From Caballeronia telluris (lineage in GTDB: Bacteria; Pseudomonadota; Gammaproteobacteria; Burkholderiales; Burkholderiaceae): DNA of 64,000 nucleotides. Of this stretch, positions 44,581-54,344 are shown piece by piece. The stretch's first letter is position 1, and the number at the start of each line of letters is the position of its first letter. Both the position numbers and the translations under genes were made by a program. The notes under the pieces were generated by a model, which was given only the letters and a program-made list of their open reading frames with translations, was not told where the DNA came from and did no database searches. The stretch is from positions 60,159 through 124,158 of the forward strand of contig NZ_FCNZ02000019.1 in assembly GCF_001544495.1 (NCBI RefSeq). Reading direction: 5' to 3'.

Positions 44581-45789
44581 ATGACCCACCACGCACAAGG
44601 ACCGCTTGCCGGCATGAAGGTCGTCGAGCTGGCGCACATCATGTCGGGGCCCATCTGCGGCATGATGCTCGCCGACATGGGCGCCGACGTCATCAAGGTC
44701 GAGAAGGTCCCCGGCGGCGACGACTGCCGCCGCTTTGCGCCGATCCTCGAAGGCGGCGAATCGGCGTCGTTCCTGATCGTCAATCGCAACAAGCGCGGTA
44801 TCGCGCTCAATCTCAAGACCGAGGGCGGGCGCGAAGTGCTGCGCAAGATGCTCGCGACCGCGGATGTCGTCACCGAGAACTACCGTCGCGGCACGATGGA
44901 AAAGCTCGGCATGGGCTACGAGGCGCTCAGGCGCGACAACCCCGGCCTCATCTATTGCGCGATCTCGGGGTTCGGGCGCAGCGGACCGATGGCCGACAAG
45001 GGCGGCTTCGATTTGATCGCGCAGGGGATGAGCGGACTCATGAGCATGACCGGCGAACCGGGACAGGCGCCGATCAAGGCAGGCTCGCCCGTCACCGACA
45101 TCAACGCGGGCATCCTTGCCGCGCTTGGTATCTGCGCGGCCTACGCGGGCAAGCAGAAGACGGGGCTCGGGCAGATGGTCGACACGTCGCTCTTCGAAGC
45201 GGGTCTGCAGCAGATGTACTGGGCGTTCGCCAACTACTTCGCCGATGGCACGGTGCTGCCGAAGGCCGGTTCCGCGAACCCGACGAGCGCGCCGTATCAG
45301 GCGTTTCGCACGCGCGACGGCTGGGTGAACATTGGTGCTGCGAACCAGAGCAACTACGAGCGGCTCGTCGGCGTGCTGGAGATTCCGGGGCTTGCCGACG
45401 ATGAGCGCTTCCAGACCAACGCGGGGCGCCTGAAGCACCGCGGCGCGCTGGTCGATATCCTGACGGCACGGCTCGTCGAGCGCACGACGGCGGAGTGGCT
45501 CGCGTCGTTCGATGCGATCGGCTTGCCTTCGGGACCGGTGCTCGAAGTGCCGGAAGCCGCCGCGCACGAGCAGGCGATCGCGCGCGGGATGATCGTTCAG
45601 ACGGAGCATCCGCTCGCGGGGCGCATGCGCGGGATCGGGCTGCCGATTCATTTCTCCGAGGGACGCGCGGAGTCGTCGCGGCCTGCGCCGCTCTTGGGGC
45701 AGCATACGTCGGAAGTGCTCGCCGAGTATGGGTTCAGCGAAGCGCGCATTCGGGCGTTGAAGGAAGAGGGGGCGATTCTGGAAGGGTGA
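44581..45789 (+). CDS. Family III CoA transferase (CaiB/BaiF)
   Basis: 402 residues. Opening GMKVVELAHIMSGPICGMMLADMGADVIKVE is diagnostic; the catalytic aspartate is D173 in GSPVTDINAGILAA. It moves CoA between acids, presumably activating the imported acid for the crotonase-fold enzyme just upstream. Last gene of the operon. Confidence 0.93.
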   Translation: MTHHAQGPLAGMKVVELAHIMSGPICGMMLADMGADVIKVEKVPGGDDCRRFAPILEGGESASFLIVNRNKRGIALNLKTEGGREVLRKMLATADVVTENYRRGTMEKLGMGYEALRRDNPGLIYCAISGFGRSGPMADKGGFDLIAQGMSGLMSMTGEPGQAPIKAGSPVTDINAGILAALGICAAYAGKQKTGLGQMVDTSLFEAGLQQMYWAFANYFADGTVLPKAGSANPTSAPYQAFRTRDGWVNIGAANQSNYERLVGVLEIPGLADDERFQTNAGRLKHRGALVDILTARLVERTTAEWLASFDAIGLPSGPVLEVPEAAAHEQAIARGMIVQTEHPLAGRMRGIGLPIHFSEGRAESSRPAPLLGQHTSEVLAEYGFSEARIRALKEEGAILEG

Positions 45790-45916
45790 GGGGAGGCCTG
45801 GCGCTTTCGGCAGGATTGGACCGATGCGCTTGCGCTTCTGTGGAACTTGCTTTCGCGTCGGTCTATTAGCAATGCGCTGTCCGGGCGAATACAAGTTCCA
45901 TAGAAGCAGAGAAACA

Positions 45917-46996
45917 TCAGGCGGCGTACCCGACCGCCTCCCGACCACGAGCGTCAGCCGCATCCAACACGAGCCCAAAGAACGCATCGGCATGCTCAGG
46001 ATTGAGCCACCGAACGATGAGCGTCATCCGCCGCTCGGGCTCGATCCACATGAACGAACCGCCCGCGCCGATCGCGAACCAGCTCGAAGCGGGCACGCTC
46101 GGAAACACGCGTCGCTCGTGATTGAGCCAGACGAGGTAGCCGTAGAACGGCGCGATCGCGCAGGGCGTGCGCATGCGCGCGAGCCACTCGCTCGACAGAA
46201 CCCGCCGGCCGTTCGCCATGCCATCGTCGAGCAGCATCTGCGCGACCTTCGCCTGATCGTTCGCGCTGATCGAAAGACCGCCGCCCCAATGCGTCCCACC
46301 CGGCACGGACTGCACGCGCCGTCCGTCGATCTCGACCCACGCATGGTCATATCCCACCCACTGCCAGTCTTCGCTCGCGCCCACCGGACGCATAATCGCC
46401 TCGCGAAACACCTCGGGCAGCGGCCGGCGGAACAAATGCAAGAGCGCCAGCGACAACTGATTGATCCGCACGTCGTTGTATTCCCAGTACGTGCCGGGCG
46501 TGCGCAGCTTGCGCAAGTCGCCCTTCCTGCCGGCGGGCGGCTCGCCGAACGTGACCGCGCGATAGTGGTCGGCCTGATCCGGCAGGCCGAAGCACGCGCC
46601 TTGCCATTCGCTCGTCTGCTGAAGTATCTGCGCCCACGTCACGCTTGCGTTGTGTTCGTCGTCGAAACCGATGCCGGGCACGCGCCGGCAAATCGGTTCG
46701 TCGACGTCGGGCAGCAAGCCGCGATCGTGCGCGACGCCTGCGAGCAGCGCAAGATAAGTCTTCGCGATGCTGAAGGTCAGGTCCGCGCGATCCGGCTCAC
46801 CCCATGACGCGAGCACGCGTCCGTCGACCGCGATCGTCCCCGACACCGGTCCGCGGTCGTGCACCGGGCCGAGCAGGCGGTTCCACGGCGGCGGGTCGTT
46901 CGGATGCACGCCGAACACGCCGTCGACACTGCGATCCCACGTCGTTTCATGATCGATTGCGAATTGCACCGCGCGTTGCAGATCGTCGTGTTGCAT
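45917..46996 (-). CDS. Serine hydrolase of beta-lactamase/esterase family
   Basis: 359 residues without signal peptide. Nucleophile motif S76-I-A-K79 in LTFSIAKTY; the tyrosine motif is Y173-N-D175 in place of the usual YxN; GGTHWGGGLSISANDQAKVAQML resembles the class C/EstB group. Such proteins include esterases, D-aminopeptidases and amide hydrolases; resistance is unlikely given a cytoplasmic location. Third gene after the M20 peptidase and MFS genes. Confidence 0.85.
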   Translation of the reverse strand: MQHDDLQRAVQFAIDHETTWDRSVDGVFGVHPNDPPPWNRLLGPVHDRGPVSGTIAVDGRVLASWGEPDRADLTFSIAKTYLALLAGVAHDRGLLPDVDEPICRRVPGIGFDDEHNASVTWAQILQQTSEWQGACFGLPDQADHYRAVTFGEPPAGRKGDLRKLRTPGTYWEYNDVRINQLSLALLHLFRRPLPEVFREAIMRPVGASEDWQWVGYDHAWVEIDGRRVQSVPGGTHWGGGLSISANDQAKVAQMLLDDGMANGRRVLSSEWLARMRTPCAIAPFYGYLVWLNHERRVFPSVPASSWFAIGAGGSFMWIEPERRMTLIVRWLNPEHADAFFGLVLDAADARGREAVGYAA

Positions 46997-47029
46997 GTCT
47001 TGCGATTCCTTTTAAATCCAGTGCGAAAT

Positions 47030-48322
47030 TCAGTGCGCGTTCAGGCGCCGGCGCGCCCACACGAGCGTGAAGAGACTGATAACCGCCGCGAGCATCAGAT
47101 AAAAGCCCGGCGCCAGATTGTTGCCCGTCGCGGCGATCAGCGACGCCACCGCGAGCGGCGTGAAGCCGCCGAACACCGTCGTGCCGATGTTGTAGCCGAC
47201 CGCCATGCCGGTCGTGCGCGTGCGCGTCGGGAACAGGTCCGACATCAGCGCGGGAATCGGCGCGAAGTAGGTCGCCTTCAGCACGGCCACCCAGATCACG
47301 GCGGCGAGCAGCGTCGCGAGCGAGGGATGCGCGTTCATGAACATGAACGCCGGATAGATCGTGAGGAAGAAAAGCGTGCCCGCGCCGAGCATGATGCGCG
47401 TCCTGCCGACCTTGTCCGACCAGTGGCCGACGAACGGCGTCAGCACCATCACGATGAAGCCCGCGACGAGCGTCGCGATGAAGCCATATGAAGGGGCGAG
47501 CCCGAGCTGGCGCGCGGCGTAAGTCGGCATGTAGAGCAGCATGTAGTTCGCGGTCGTGGTCAGCACGAGCGAGCCGATCGACACCAACAGGCGCTCCTTT
47601 TGCGTCGCGAGCACTTCGCGGATCGGCGAAGCGGAGCGTTCGGTGCGTTCGAACTCGGGCGTCTCGTCGATATGACGGCGGATGTAGAGCCCGATCGGCC
47701 CGATCAGCATGCCGAACAGGAACGGAATGCGCCAGCCCCAGCTTTCGAGTTGCGGCTGCGTGAGCATGCCGGTCAGCACCGCGCCGAACGCGGAGGCGAG
47801 CAGCGTGCTCGCGCCCTGGCTCGCGAACTGCCAGCTCGACATGAACCCGCTGCGCTTGGGCGCATGTTCGATCAAAAACGCCGTCGAACTGCCGAACTCG
47901 CCGCCCGCCGAGAAGCCCTGCAACAGCCGCGACAAAAAGATGCCGATCGGCGCGAGGATGCCGATGGTCGCGTAGGTCGGCATCAGCGCGACCATGCCGG
48001 TGCCGATCGTCATCATCGCGATCGAGAGCGTAAGCGATGCCTTGCGGCCGCGGCGGTCGCTGTATGAGCCGAGCACGAAGGCGCCCACCGGCCGCGCGAG
48101 ATACGACAGCGCGAACGTGCCGAGCGTGAGCAGCAGCGAGACGGTGCGGTCGCTCGTCGGGAAGAACAGGTGCGAGAGCGTCGAGGCGAAATAGCCGTAG
48201 ACGACCAGGTCGTAAAACTCGAGCGCATTGCCGATCGAAGTCGCGAGAATCAGCCGCGACATGCTTGTATGACCCGCGCTGGTTGCGCCTGAGCGCCCTT
48301 CGGCGGCGAAGTCAGTGCTCAT
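47030..48322 (-). CDS. MFS transporter, metabolite:H+ symporter (MHS) type
   Basis: 430 residues. Twelve membrane segments expected. SIGNALEFYDLVVYGYFAS and SYSDRRGRKASLTLS are characteristic of the MHS family, as is RLLQGFSAGGEFGSSTAFL. Carries carboxylates or zwitterions. Its start overlaps the stop of the M20 gene by 11 bp, so it is translationally coupled to it. Confidence 0.9.
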   Translation of the reverse strand: MSTDFAAEGRSGATSAGHTSMSRLILATSIGNALEFYDLVVYGYFASTLSHLFFPTSDRTVSLLLTLGTFALSYLARPVGAFVLGSYSDRRGRKASLTLSIAMMTIGTGMVALMPTYATIGILAPIGIFLSRLLQGFSAGGEFGSSTAFLIEHAPKRSGFMSSWQFASQGASTLLASAFGAVLTGMLTQPQLESWGWRIPFLFGMLIGPIGLYIRRHIDETPEFERTERSASPIREVLATQKERLLVSIGSLVLTTTANYMLLYMPTYAARQLGLAPSYGFIATLVAGFIVMVLTPFVGHWSDKVGRTRIMLGAGTLFFLTIYPAFMFMNAHPSLATLLAAVIWVAVLKATYFAPIPALMSDLFPTRTRTTGMAVGYNIGTTVFGGFTPLAVASLIAATGNNLAPGFYLMLAAVISLFTLVWARRRLNAH

Positions 48323-49742
48323 GGCTGTGCTCCTTCGCGATCGTCGCGATGGCTTTGGTCGGCAAGCCGCGGGCGTCGCCGAGATCCCAGAAGAGGCCCG
48401 CCATCATGCAGAGCCCTTCGCGCGCGACGGAACCGAGCAGATGCTCGTTCGGCGCGTGCTGCGAGCAGCCGGGGTAGGAGTGCGGCACCCAGAGCGTCGG
48501 CATGCCGAGGATGTCGGCGAAGACGTCGTTCGGCAGCGTGCCGCCGAGATTCGGCAGCAGCACGGGCTCCTGGCCGGTGGTCTCCCGCAAGGACTGCCGC
48601 GCCCATTGCACCCACGCGTTCTCGGGATCGACGCGCGTCGCGGGACTGCCGCGCTCGACATCGACTTCGATCATGTGAAAACCGTGCGCATCGAGATGGC
48701 GCCGCACGAGCGCTTCGAGCGCTTCCCAGTCCGTGCCGACGACAAAGCGGATCTGCATGTGCGCGTACGCATGCGGCGGAATCGCGTTGACGGGCTTCTC
48801 CGGATTGCCCGTGCGAAACGCCAGCACTTCGAGATTGTTCCAGCCGAATACGCGCTCGGTCGGCGTGAGGCCGGGTTCGCCGTAATCCGTGTCGATCGCA
48901 GGTTCGCCCGGGTTGCCGCCCACTTCGATATCCGCGAGCGCGCGGCGCACGGCCGGGGGCACGGGCGGCGGACGCAGCCCGTCGACGAGAATGCGGCCGT
49001 TCGCATCCACCATCGACGCGATCGCGTTCGCGAGCACCACGCCCGGATTGCGCAGCAGACCGCCCCAGTTGCCCGAATGATGGCCGCCTTCGCGCAGCCG
49101 CACGTCGAGCCGGAAGTTCACGACGCCGCGCGAGCCGAGAAAGAGCGTCGGGCGCTTGGCGGCGAGCCGCGGGCCGTCGGAGGCGATCAGCACATCGGCG
49201 GCGAGCTCGTCGCGCAGTTGCGCGCCGAGCGCGTGCAGCCCCGGCGAGCCGACTTCCTCGCCGGTCTCGAACAGCATCTTGAGATTGAAGCCGAGCCGGC
49301 CGCCGCGCGCTTCGAGCACGGCGGCGAGCGCGGCGAGGTTGATGCCGTGCTGGCCCTTGTTGTCGGCGGTGCCGCGTCCGTACCAGCGGTCGCCGTCGAC
49401 CGTCACGCGCCACGGCGAGAGTCCGTCGTTCCACTGCGCGTCGTAGCCGCGCACGACGTCGCCGTGACCGTAGGTCAGCACGGTCGGCAGATCGTCGGAT
49501 TCATGGCGATGCGCGACCAGGAACGGCCCCGCGCCCGCCTGCGGATTCTCGACGACGCGGCATCGAAAGCCGAGACGCACGAGCGCGGGCGCGATTTCGT
49601 CGTCGAGATAGGCGCGCAGCAGCGCGCCGCTGTCCGCCTCCTGACTCTCCGTGCGCAACGCGACGCGCCGCGCGAGGTCTTCGAGAAAGCGGCCGGAATC
49701 ATAGCGATTCGCCGCGTTTTGAATGGCCGACTCACGTGTCAC
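48312..49742 (-). CDS. M20 family metallopeptidase
   Basis: 476 residues from GTG 49742, with GGAG upstream. Di-zinc ligands: TYGHGDVV (H, D), GRGTADNKGQ (D), ETGEEVGSPG (catalytic and ligand Glu), GLHALG and the final histidine block VPHSYPGCSQHAPNE. The dimerisation lid lies between. M20 enzymes cleave dipeptides, N-acyl amino acids or carbamoyl compounds. First gene of the LysR-linked operon. Confidence 0.92.
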   Translation of the reverse strand: MTRESAIQNAANRYDSGRFLEDLARRVALRTESQEADSGALLRAYLDDEIAPALVRLGFRCRVVENPQAGAGPFLVAHRHESDDLPTVLTYGHGDVVRGYDAQWNDGLSPWRVTVDGDRWYGRGTADNKGQHGINLAALAAVLEARGGRLGFNLKMLFETGEEVGSPGLHALGAQLRDELAADVLIASDGPRLAAKRPTLFLGSRGVVNFRLDVRLREGGHHSGNWGGLLRNPGVVLANAIASMVDANGRILVDGLRPPPVPPAVRRALADIEVGGNPGEPAIDTDYGEPGLTPTERVFGWNNLEVLAFRTGNPEKPVNAIPPHAYAHMQIRFVVGTDWEALEALVRRHLDAHGFHMIEVDVERGSPATRVDPENAWVQWARQSLRETTGQEPVLLPNLGGTLPNDVFADILGMPTLWVPHSYPGCSQHAPNEHLLGSVAREGLCMMAGLFWDLGDARGLPTKAIATIAKEHSHEH

Positions 49743-49822
49743 ATCGTTCTCCGGTGCGGCGCGCGCGGTGGCGCGCAGGGTTCGAATCAAAAGCGTTGCG
49801 CCGATCTTGCTGTCGCCGATAT

Positions 49823-49838
49823 TTGTGGACAATCACAA
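49823..49838. promoter_or_regulatory. Dyad between M20 and LysR genes, probable operator
   Basis: TTGTG-N6-CACAA (TTGTGGACAATCACAA) in an AT-rich stretch between the divergent genes, the usual place for a LysR site. Arms are exact. Confidence 0.5.
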
Positions 49839-49887
49839 TATTTGGCAGATATCGTTGCCGAAAAGGCAAACCGGAGAAGCCATCAAC

Positions 49888-50793
49888 ATGCAAAGCACCG
49901 CGCTGCGTTATTTCCTCGAAGTGGCTCAGAGCGGGTCGCTGTCGCGGGCATCCGAGAAGCTTTTTGTGGCGGTGTCGGCGTTGAGCCGGCAGATCGCAAA
50001 GCTGGAGGACGAACTGGGTACGCCGCTTTTCGAGCGGCGTCCGCGCGGGATGGTATTGAGCGAAGCGGGGCGCCTGCTTGCCGCGCATGCGCGGCGCAGC
50101 CTGCTCGAAAACGAGCGCGTGACCGGCGAGATTCGCGGGCTGACGGCGGACGGGCGCGCGACGATACGCGTTGCGAGTTCGGAGGGCGTCGCGCGCGATT
50201 TCCTGCCACAGGTGTTCGCGCGCTTTCTGGACACGCATCCGGCCGCGCATTTTCAGCTCGACGTGATGGCGCCGTCGGTCGCGACGCAGCGGGTGCGCGA
50301 GGGCGCGTCCGATATCGCGGTGTGCTTCAGCCTCGCGCCGGAGAAGGACGTGACGGTGGTTCATTCGCAGCGCGCGCCGATCTTCGCGCTGATGCGGCGC
50401 GGGCATCCGCTTGCCGCGCGCGAGTCCGTGACGCTCGCCGATCTCACCGCGTGGCCGCTGGCGATGTCCGGCGAGGGCGTCACGATCCGGCAGTTATTCG
50501 ATATCGCGTGCAGCCTCGAAGGTCTCATCTTCGAACCCGCGTTCACGAGCAACTATCACGCCGCGTTGCAGAGCTTCGTGCAGCGCACAGACGCGGTGAC
50601 GCTCACGGGTTATCTGACGGTGCGCGGGCGGCTGGAATCGGACGGGCTTGCCGCCATTCCGATCAGCAACGTCGAACTGCATCAGCGCACCCTCCAGGTC
50701 CAGACGATGGCCGGTCGCACCTTGCCGCAGGCGGTGGAAGCGTTTTTGTCGCTGCTCACGCGCGCGATTCACGAACCGGCGCTGATCGACTGA
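49888..50793 (+). CDS. LysR-family transcriptional regulator
   Basis: 301 residues from ATG 49888. Winged helix: ALRYFLEVAQSGSLSRASEKLFVAVSALSRQIAKLEDELGTPLFER. Effector domain: GRATIRVASSEGVARDFLPQVF and HPLAARESVTLADLTAWPLAM. Divergent from the M20-MFS-hydrolase operon, which it likely controls. Confidence 0.9.
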   Translation: MQSTALRYFLEVAQSGSLSRASEKLFVAVSALSRQIAKLEDELGTPLFERRPRGMVLSEAGRLLAAHARRSLLENERVTGEIRGLTADGRATIRVASSEGVARDFLPQVFARFLDTHPAAHFQLDVMAPSVATQRVREGASDIAVCFSLAPEKDVTVVHSQRAPIFALMRRGHPLAARESVTLADLTAWPLAMSGEGVTIRQLFDIACSLEGLIFEPAFTSNYHAALQSFVQRTDAVTLTGYLTVRGRLESDGLAAIPISNVELHQRTLQVQTMAGRTLPQAVEAFLSLLTRAIHEPALID

Positions 50794-51012
50794 AGCGGCG
50801 CGCGATCGAAAGACGGGAACCACCGATGTCTTCAAAGTGTCTCGACGTGATTGGTGCGGCCGGGGTTTCACGCTTACAGTAGGTCTTTTTCGTGCCCCCA
50901 AAGCCTTATGGCAATGTGGCCGCGTCCGAAATTCGATACTTGTTCAGCGTAGTCTTAATCAGAGGTGATCCCATTCTTTTGCCTTTTGTTCACGGTTATG
51001 CCACTCGCTGGA
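50794..51012. other. Intergenic, left edge of decayed accessory region
   Basis: 219 bp with no gene. Composition drops in GC from here on. Confidence 0.4.
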
Positions 51013-51608
51013 TCAGTCGTTCACGGATAGCACAAGGGTCGGCGCCGGAATTTCCTTGGCCTCGATTTCGACATTCAGCGGCGCAACCGCCGTGCCAATT
51101 GCGAAGAATTCGATCGCGTGACTTTCCCAGCGGTGCGACTTTTCATGGATCATCGTGCCGATCACGCCTCCGGCCTTGGCGGTCTGCGCTTCGATCTGCA
51201 TGCGCTCGATTGCCAGTTCGCGCGCGCTGTAAATCGCTTGGGTGAACTGCTCCAGTTCCGCGTTGCGACCGGCCTGATTAAACGCCTTCATGCCGCGGTG
51301 TGCGACGTGGTACACGCAACTGCCCATCACCAGTTCGATGGGCCGGTAGCCGGAATTCAGCAGCGTGTAGAAATCCTGACCTGGTAGGTCCGAGGTGGAA
51401 GGACCGCCGTCGTGGGCCCTGAAGCCCTTGGTGTCATGTTATGGACCACGACCGTGCCAATGGCGACGAACTCGAGAATGTCCGCATCCCACTCGACATG
51501 CTTGATCTCTAGGACGTTGTGAGGTACGGCGACGCCATCGCGGTCGGCCTGATCGCGGCGGCGGCCACGCCGGTGCTGATGCGCCTCGACGTCGACCTGC
51601 GGACCATG
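51013..51608 (-). pseudogene. YbjQ-family heavy-metal-binding protein, frameshifted
   Basis: Two tandem YbjQ_1-like domains can be read on the minus strand. The first ends KHVEWDADILEFVAIGTVV and the second contains GQDFYTLLNSGYRPIELVMG, AIYSARELAIERMQIEAQ and ESHAIEFFAIGTAVAP. The two halves are in different frames, with the shift near 51430, and an in-frame TAA appears there. The extreme N-terminus is missing. An old, inactive gene. Confidence 0.75.
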
Positions 51609-52379
51609 AGATTCTTTACGCTATTTGTGGCCTACCACCGCTTTTACTCGCGGCTTATGAACTGTATCGTGCCTCCTTTGATCCGCGGCAGGCATCGATG
51701 CTTCAGAGGGATCGGAAAGAAGCTACCACTGCGACGGCTCAACTTGTATTATCGGGCAACCCCATTTACATACGTCATGCGGCAAAGTCTCGAAATAGCT
51801 GATGCCAGTGAATCTATCTCAAAGCTGCTACGTAATCTTCAGTTCTTGTTGCATAGCGTTCGTGGCACAAAGGCGCCGGTATTCCGCGACCGGCGCTCGA
51901 TATCGGTCGAATGCGCTAACGAACTTCTGGCCGAGTATTGTAAGAAAATCCACGACGCGAAGACCAGGTTTGCCGTCGGCGCTGCGGTTTCACGCAGGTT
52001 TTAAAGCTGGAAAGCCATGATATCTCCGTCGGTAAAATAGCCGGCGAATGCGTATGCAGAGACTGTGCCGTATCTTACGAGTGCAGGCGCGTCGATTGCG
52101 CGTCGCTGCTATTCTCATGACGGGGGGGACAAGGACGGCGATGCGCGCCGACGCAATCAGGTACGGCTGCGTGCACTGTGCAACGACGTTTCCGCCCGCG
52201 ATGTCGCGGTCTTTTCCAGTCACGATCCGAGCGAATTCGAGCGTCTCGCGGGGCGGTCTCCCGGCATACCGATAGAAGCACTGAAAGGCAAAGGTGCGTC
52301 GTGACTGGAATGCGCTTGGCGGGCATCGTCGATCCTACGAGCGATGTGCATTGACTGGGAGTCTCCCGTGAACCTTAAT
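51609..52379. other. Degraded DNA with a possible MBL-fold hydrolase remnant
   Basis: No intact gene. A plus-strand frame at 52150-52270 reads NDVSARDVAVFSSHDPSEFERLAG, resembling the C-terminal end of metallo-beta-lactamase-fold hydrolases (..F.AHDP.E..), but the rest of such a gene is not recoverable. Otherwise nothing supported. Confidence 0.35.
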
Positions 52380-52399
52380 CGCTCTCAGATGCGGGCGAA

Positions 52400-53262
52400 T
52401 GGCAAAGCAGCAAGCGCAACGTGCTCGTGGCAGCCGCGCGTCCATTCGTCGGCACGTCTGCGGGCGCATCGTCCCACCCCGCTCGATAGGAAATGGTCGC
52501 GCCAGCAGATATCGGGCACATACAAGCGTATGTACCCGACTGACCCGACCCAGCAGGTTTCACACGAAACCATCTACACGGCCATTTACGCGCAGCCACG
52601 CGGCGAACTACGCCGCCAGTTGATTGCCTGCCTGCGCCACGGCCATAGCACCCGCATGTCCCGCGCGCGCGGCACGGACCGGAGCGGGCAGGTTCCCTAC
52701 ATGGTCAGTATTCACGTGCGCCCACCCCGAAATCGACGACCGCCTGCTGCAGCCACTGGGAAAGCGACTTCATCAAAGGCGCCGGCAATCAATCGTCCGT
52801 TGGTGTTCTGGTCGAACGGACCAGCCGCCTGATGTTGCTCGCCAAGATGGAAGACGCCACCGCCACTTCAGCGCTGGCGGGTTTCCCTGCCAAACTCAAC
52901 TCGATTGCTGCGCCCTTGCGACAAACCTTTACCTACGACCAGGGCAAAGAAATGTCGCGGCATCAAGAACTCACTGCAGCCACTGGCGTGCGCCTGTATT
53001 TCTGCGACCCGGACAGCCCGCGGTAGCGGCACTTGCGAGAACACCAACCGATTGCTGCGCCAGTACCTCCCCAAAGACTCTGACCTCTCAGTCTAAGTCA
53101 GGACGAACTCGATGCTATCGCCGACAGCTTGAACAGCCGGCCGCGCGCAACTCACGCATTCCATTCGCCATTCGTGGTCTTCGCTGCGACACTTTCCTCA
53201 GCCAGCCAATCACAAAGCGCTAAACACTGAACCTCGTGTTGCACTTCAGTTTGAAACCGCCC
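52400..53262 (+). pseudogene. IS30-family transposase, multiply frameshifted
   Basis: Pieces of one transposase in three frames: YPTDPTQQVSHETIYTAIYA and RGELRRQLIACLRHGHSTRM (52530-52660), PEIDDRL near 52730, MLLAKMEDATATSALAGF and AAPLRQTFTYDQGKEMSRH (52832-52960), then GTCENTNRLLRQYLPKDSDLS (53028-53092) and ATHAFHSPFVVFAATLS beyond. These belong to the IS30 DDE core (second D in TYDQGKEM, E in CENTN). At least three frame changes and an in-frame stop make it dead. The ends were not identified confidently. Confidence 0.88.
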
Positions 53263-53371
53263 ACGTCTAACCTTGTCCTTGCAGCCGCGCACTTGACAAA
53301 ATGCGCTCACGGCCCGCGGATTGCACTGAACTTATTCCCGCCATAGTCGAGGCGATTTGAGCGGAGCTGCG

Positions 53372-53608
53372 ATGCGGACTTTCGAAATCACGATCGTATG
53401 TCGTTCATCCGAGGCGTTGCCTCAAGACACAGTCAGACAGATTGCGGCGTACTGCAGTTTGCGCTTCCTGACATGTCTCACTGAAACGACCAACAGGCTA
53501 ACCTTTGTTGGAAAGGCGGAAGCCTCGGCCGTCCGCACATTCGCTGAAATTATGCTAAGCGTCCAAGGGGTCCAGTCGGTGAGAATCGAATGCGTGCCGA
53601 TCAACTAG
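53372..53608 (+). CDS. Small protein, function unknown
   Basis: 78 residues from ATG 53372 with GGAG upstream. Alternating beta-alpha pattern (MRTFEITIVCRSSEALPQ ... AVRTFAEIMLSVQGVQSVRIEC) suggests an ACT- or ferredoxin-like fold. It lies between the dead IS30 and ferritin-like genes. Unassigned. Confidence 0.5.
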   Translation: MRTFEITIVCRSSEALPQDTVRQIAAYCSLRFLTCLTETTNRLTFVGKAEASAVRTFAEIMLSVQGVQSVRIECVPIN

Positions 53609-53755
53609 CTCCGCCTCCTCTCCGATGCGACACCGTGCTTACATTGCTACTGGGCCCAGAAGAGCGCCGCCCCGTAGACGGGACGGCGTAAGACGTTTGC
53701 CCCTGCTGAACTACGACTCGTTGCGACGACATCGTGGACGCGAGTTTCTAGCCCG

Positions 53756-54265
53756 CTATTTTTTTGCTTCCGCGCCGGGCGTCGCGGCGAGCGCAAGATA
53801 CCTTTGCGTTACCTGGGGAAGATGCTCCAGGAGCCACTGCGCCATCGCAACTTCTTGAGGCAAGATCTGCTCGCAGGCTGACTTTGTCTCGTAGTCCCCG
53901 TTTGCCTCTGCCGCCGCGATCAGCGACGTGTACGAAGCAATCTCGAGATTTTCAAAAACATAGCTGGATATTGCGCCCTTAACAACCTCGTCCGACATTG
54001 TCATTCCACCGGCAGCCTGTCCAAACGCCATAGCTTTTGCAGCCAAATCCTTGATAGTCGATGTGCTGCCGCCCAACCGCTCGATACACTGGGCCACAAG
54101 TTTTTGCTGACCAAGCGTCTCTTCCAGGTGCTGATCAATTCGCGCCTTGAGTTCCGGATAGTGTTCGAGCCGCCCGGACTGTGCGCGCAACATCTGCTCT
54201 GCTTGCTGCTCCATCGCATGGGCATCCCGCAGCCAGTCAAGGAGGTGCTCCTTCGGATCAGTCAT
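53756..54265 (-). CDS. DUF892 ferritin-like protein (YciE-like)
   Basis: 169 residues from the second ATG at 54265, for which GGGAG is at the proper distance. Helical bundle with the DUF892 pattern: EHLLDWLRDAHAMEQQAEQML, HLEETLGQQKLVAQCIERLGG, YVFENLEIASYTSLIAAAEANGD. Carboxylate/histidine positions fit a di-metal site. Members are induced by stress. Paired with the next gene on the same strand. Confidence 0.88.
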   Translation of the reverse strand: MTDPKEHLLDWLRDAHAMEQQAEQMLRAQSGRLEHYPELKARIDQHLEETLGQQKLVAQCIERLGGSTSTIKDLAAKAMAFGQAAGGMTMSDEVVKGAISSYVFENLEIASYTSLIAAAEANGDYETKSACEQILPQEVAMAQWLLEHLPQVTQRYLALAATPGAEAKK

Positions 54266-54344
54266 GGTCATACTCCCATCGTCAAGTCTCTACGTGCGCA
54301 ATGCGTCGCTTCTCCGGCCTGAGGGCCGTGCGGCGCCGATGCCC

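Noticed and set aside
48315..50882. 855-codon plus-strand frame
   Set aside because: Antisense of the M20 gene then a wrong frame of the LysR gene; spans two real genes.
51519..52004. 161-codon plus-strand frame
   Set aside because: Its first part is antisense to the YbjQ pseudogene and the rest has no recognisable fold.
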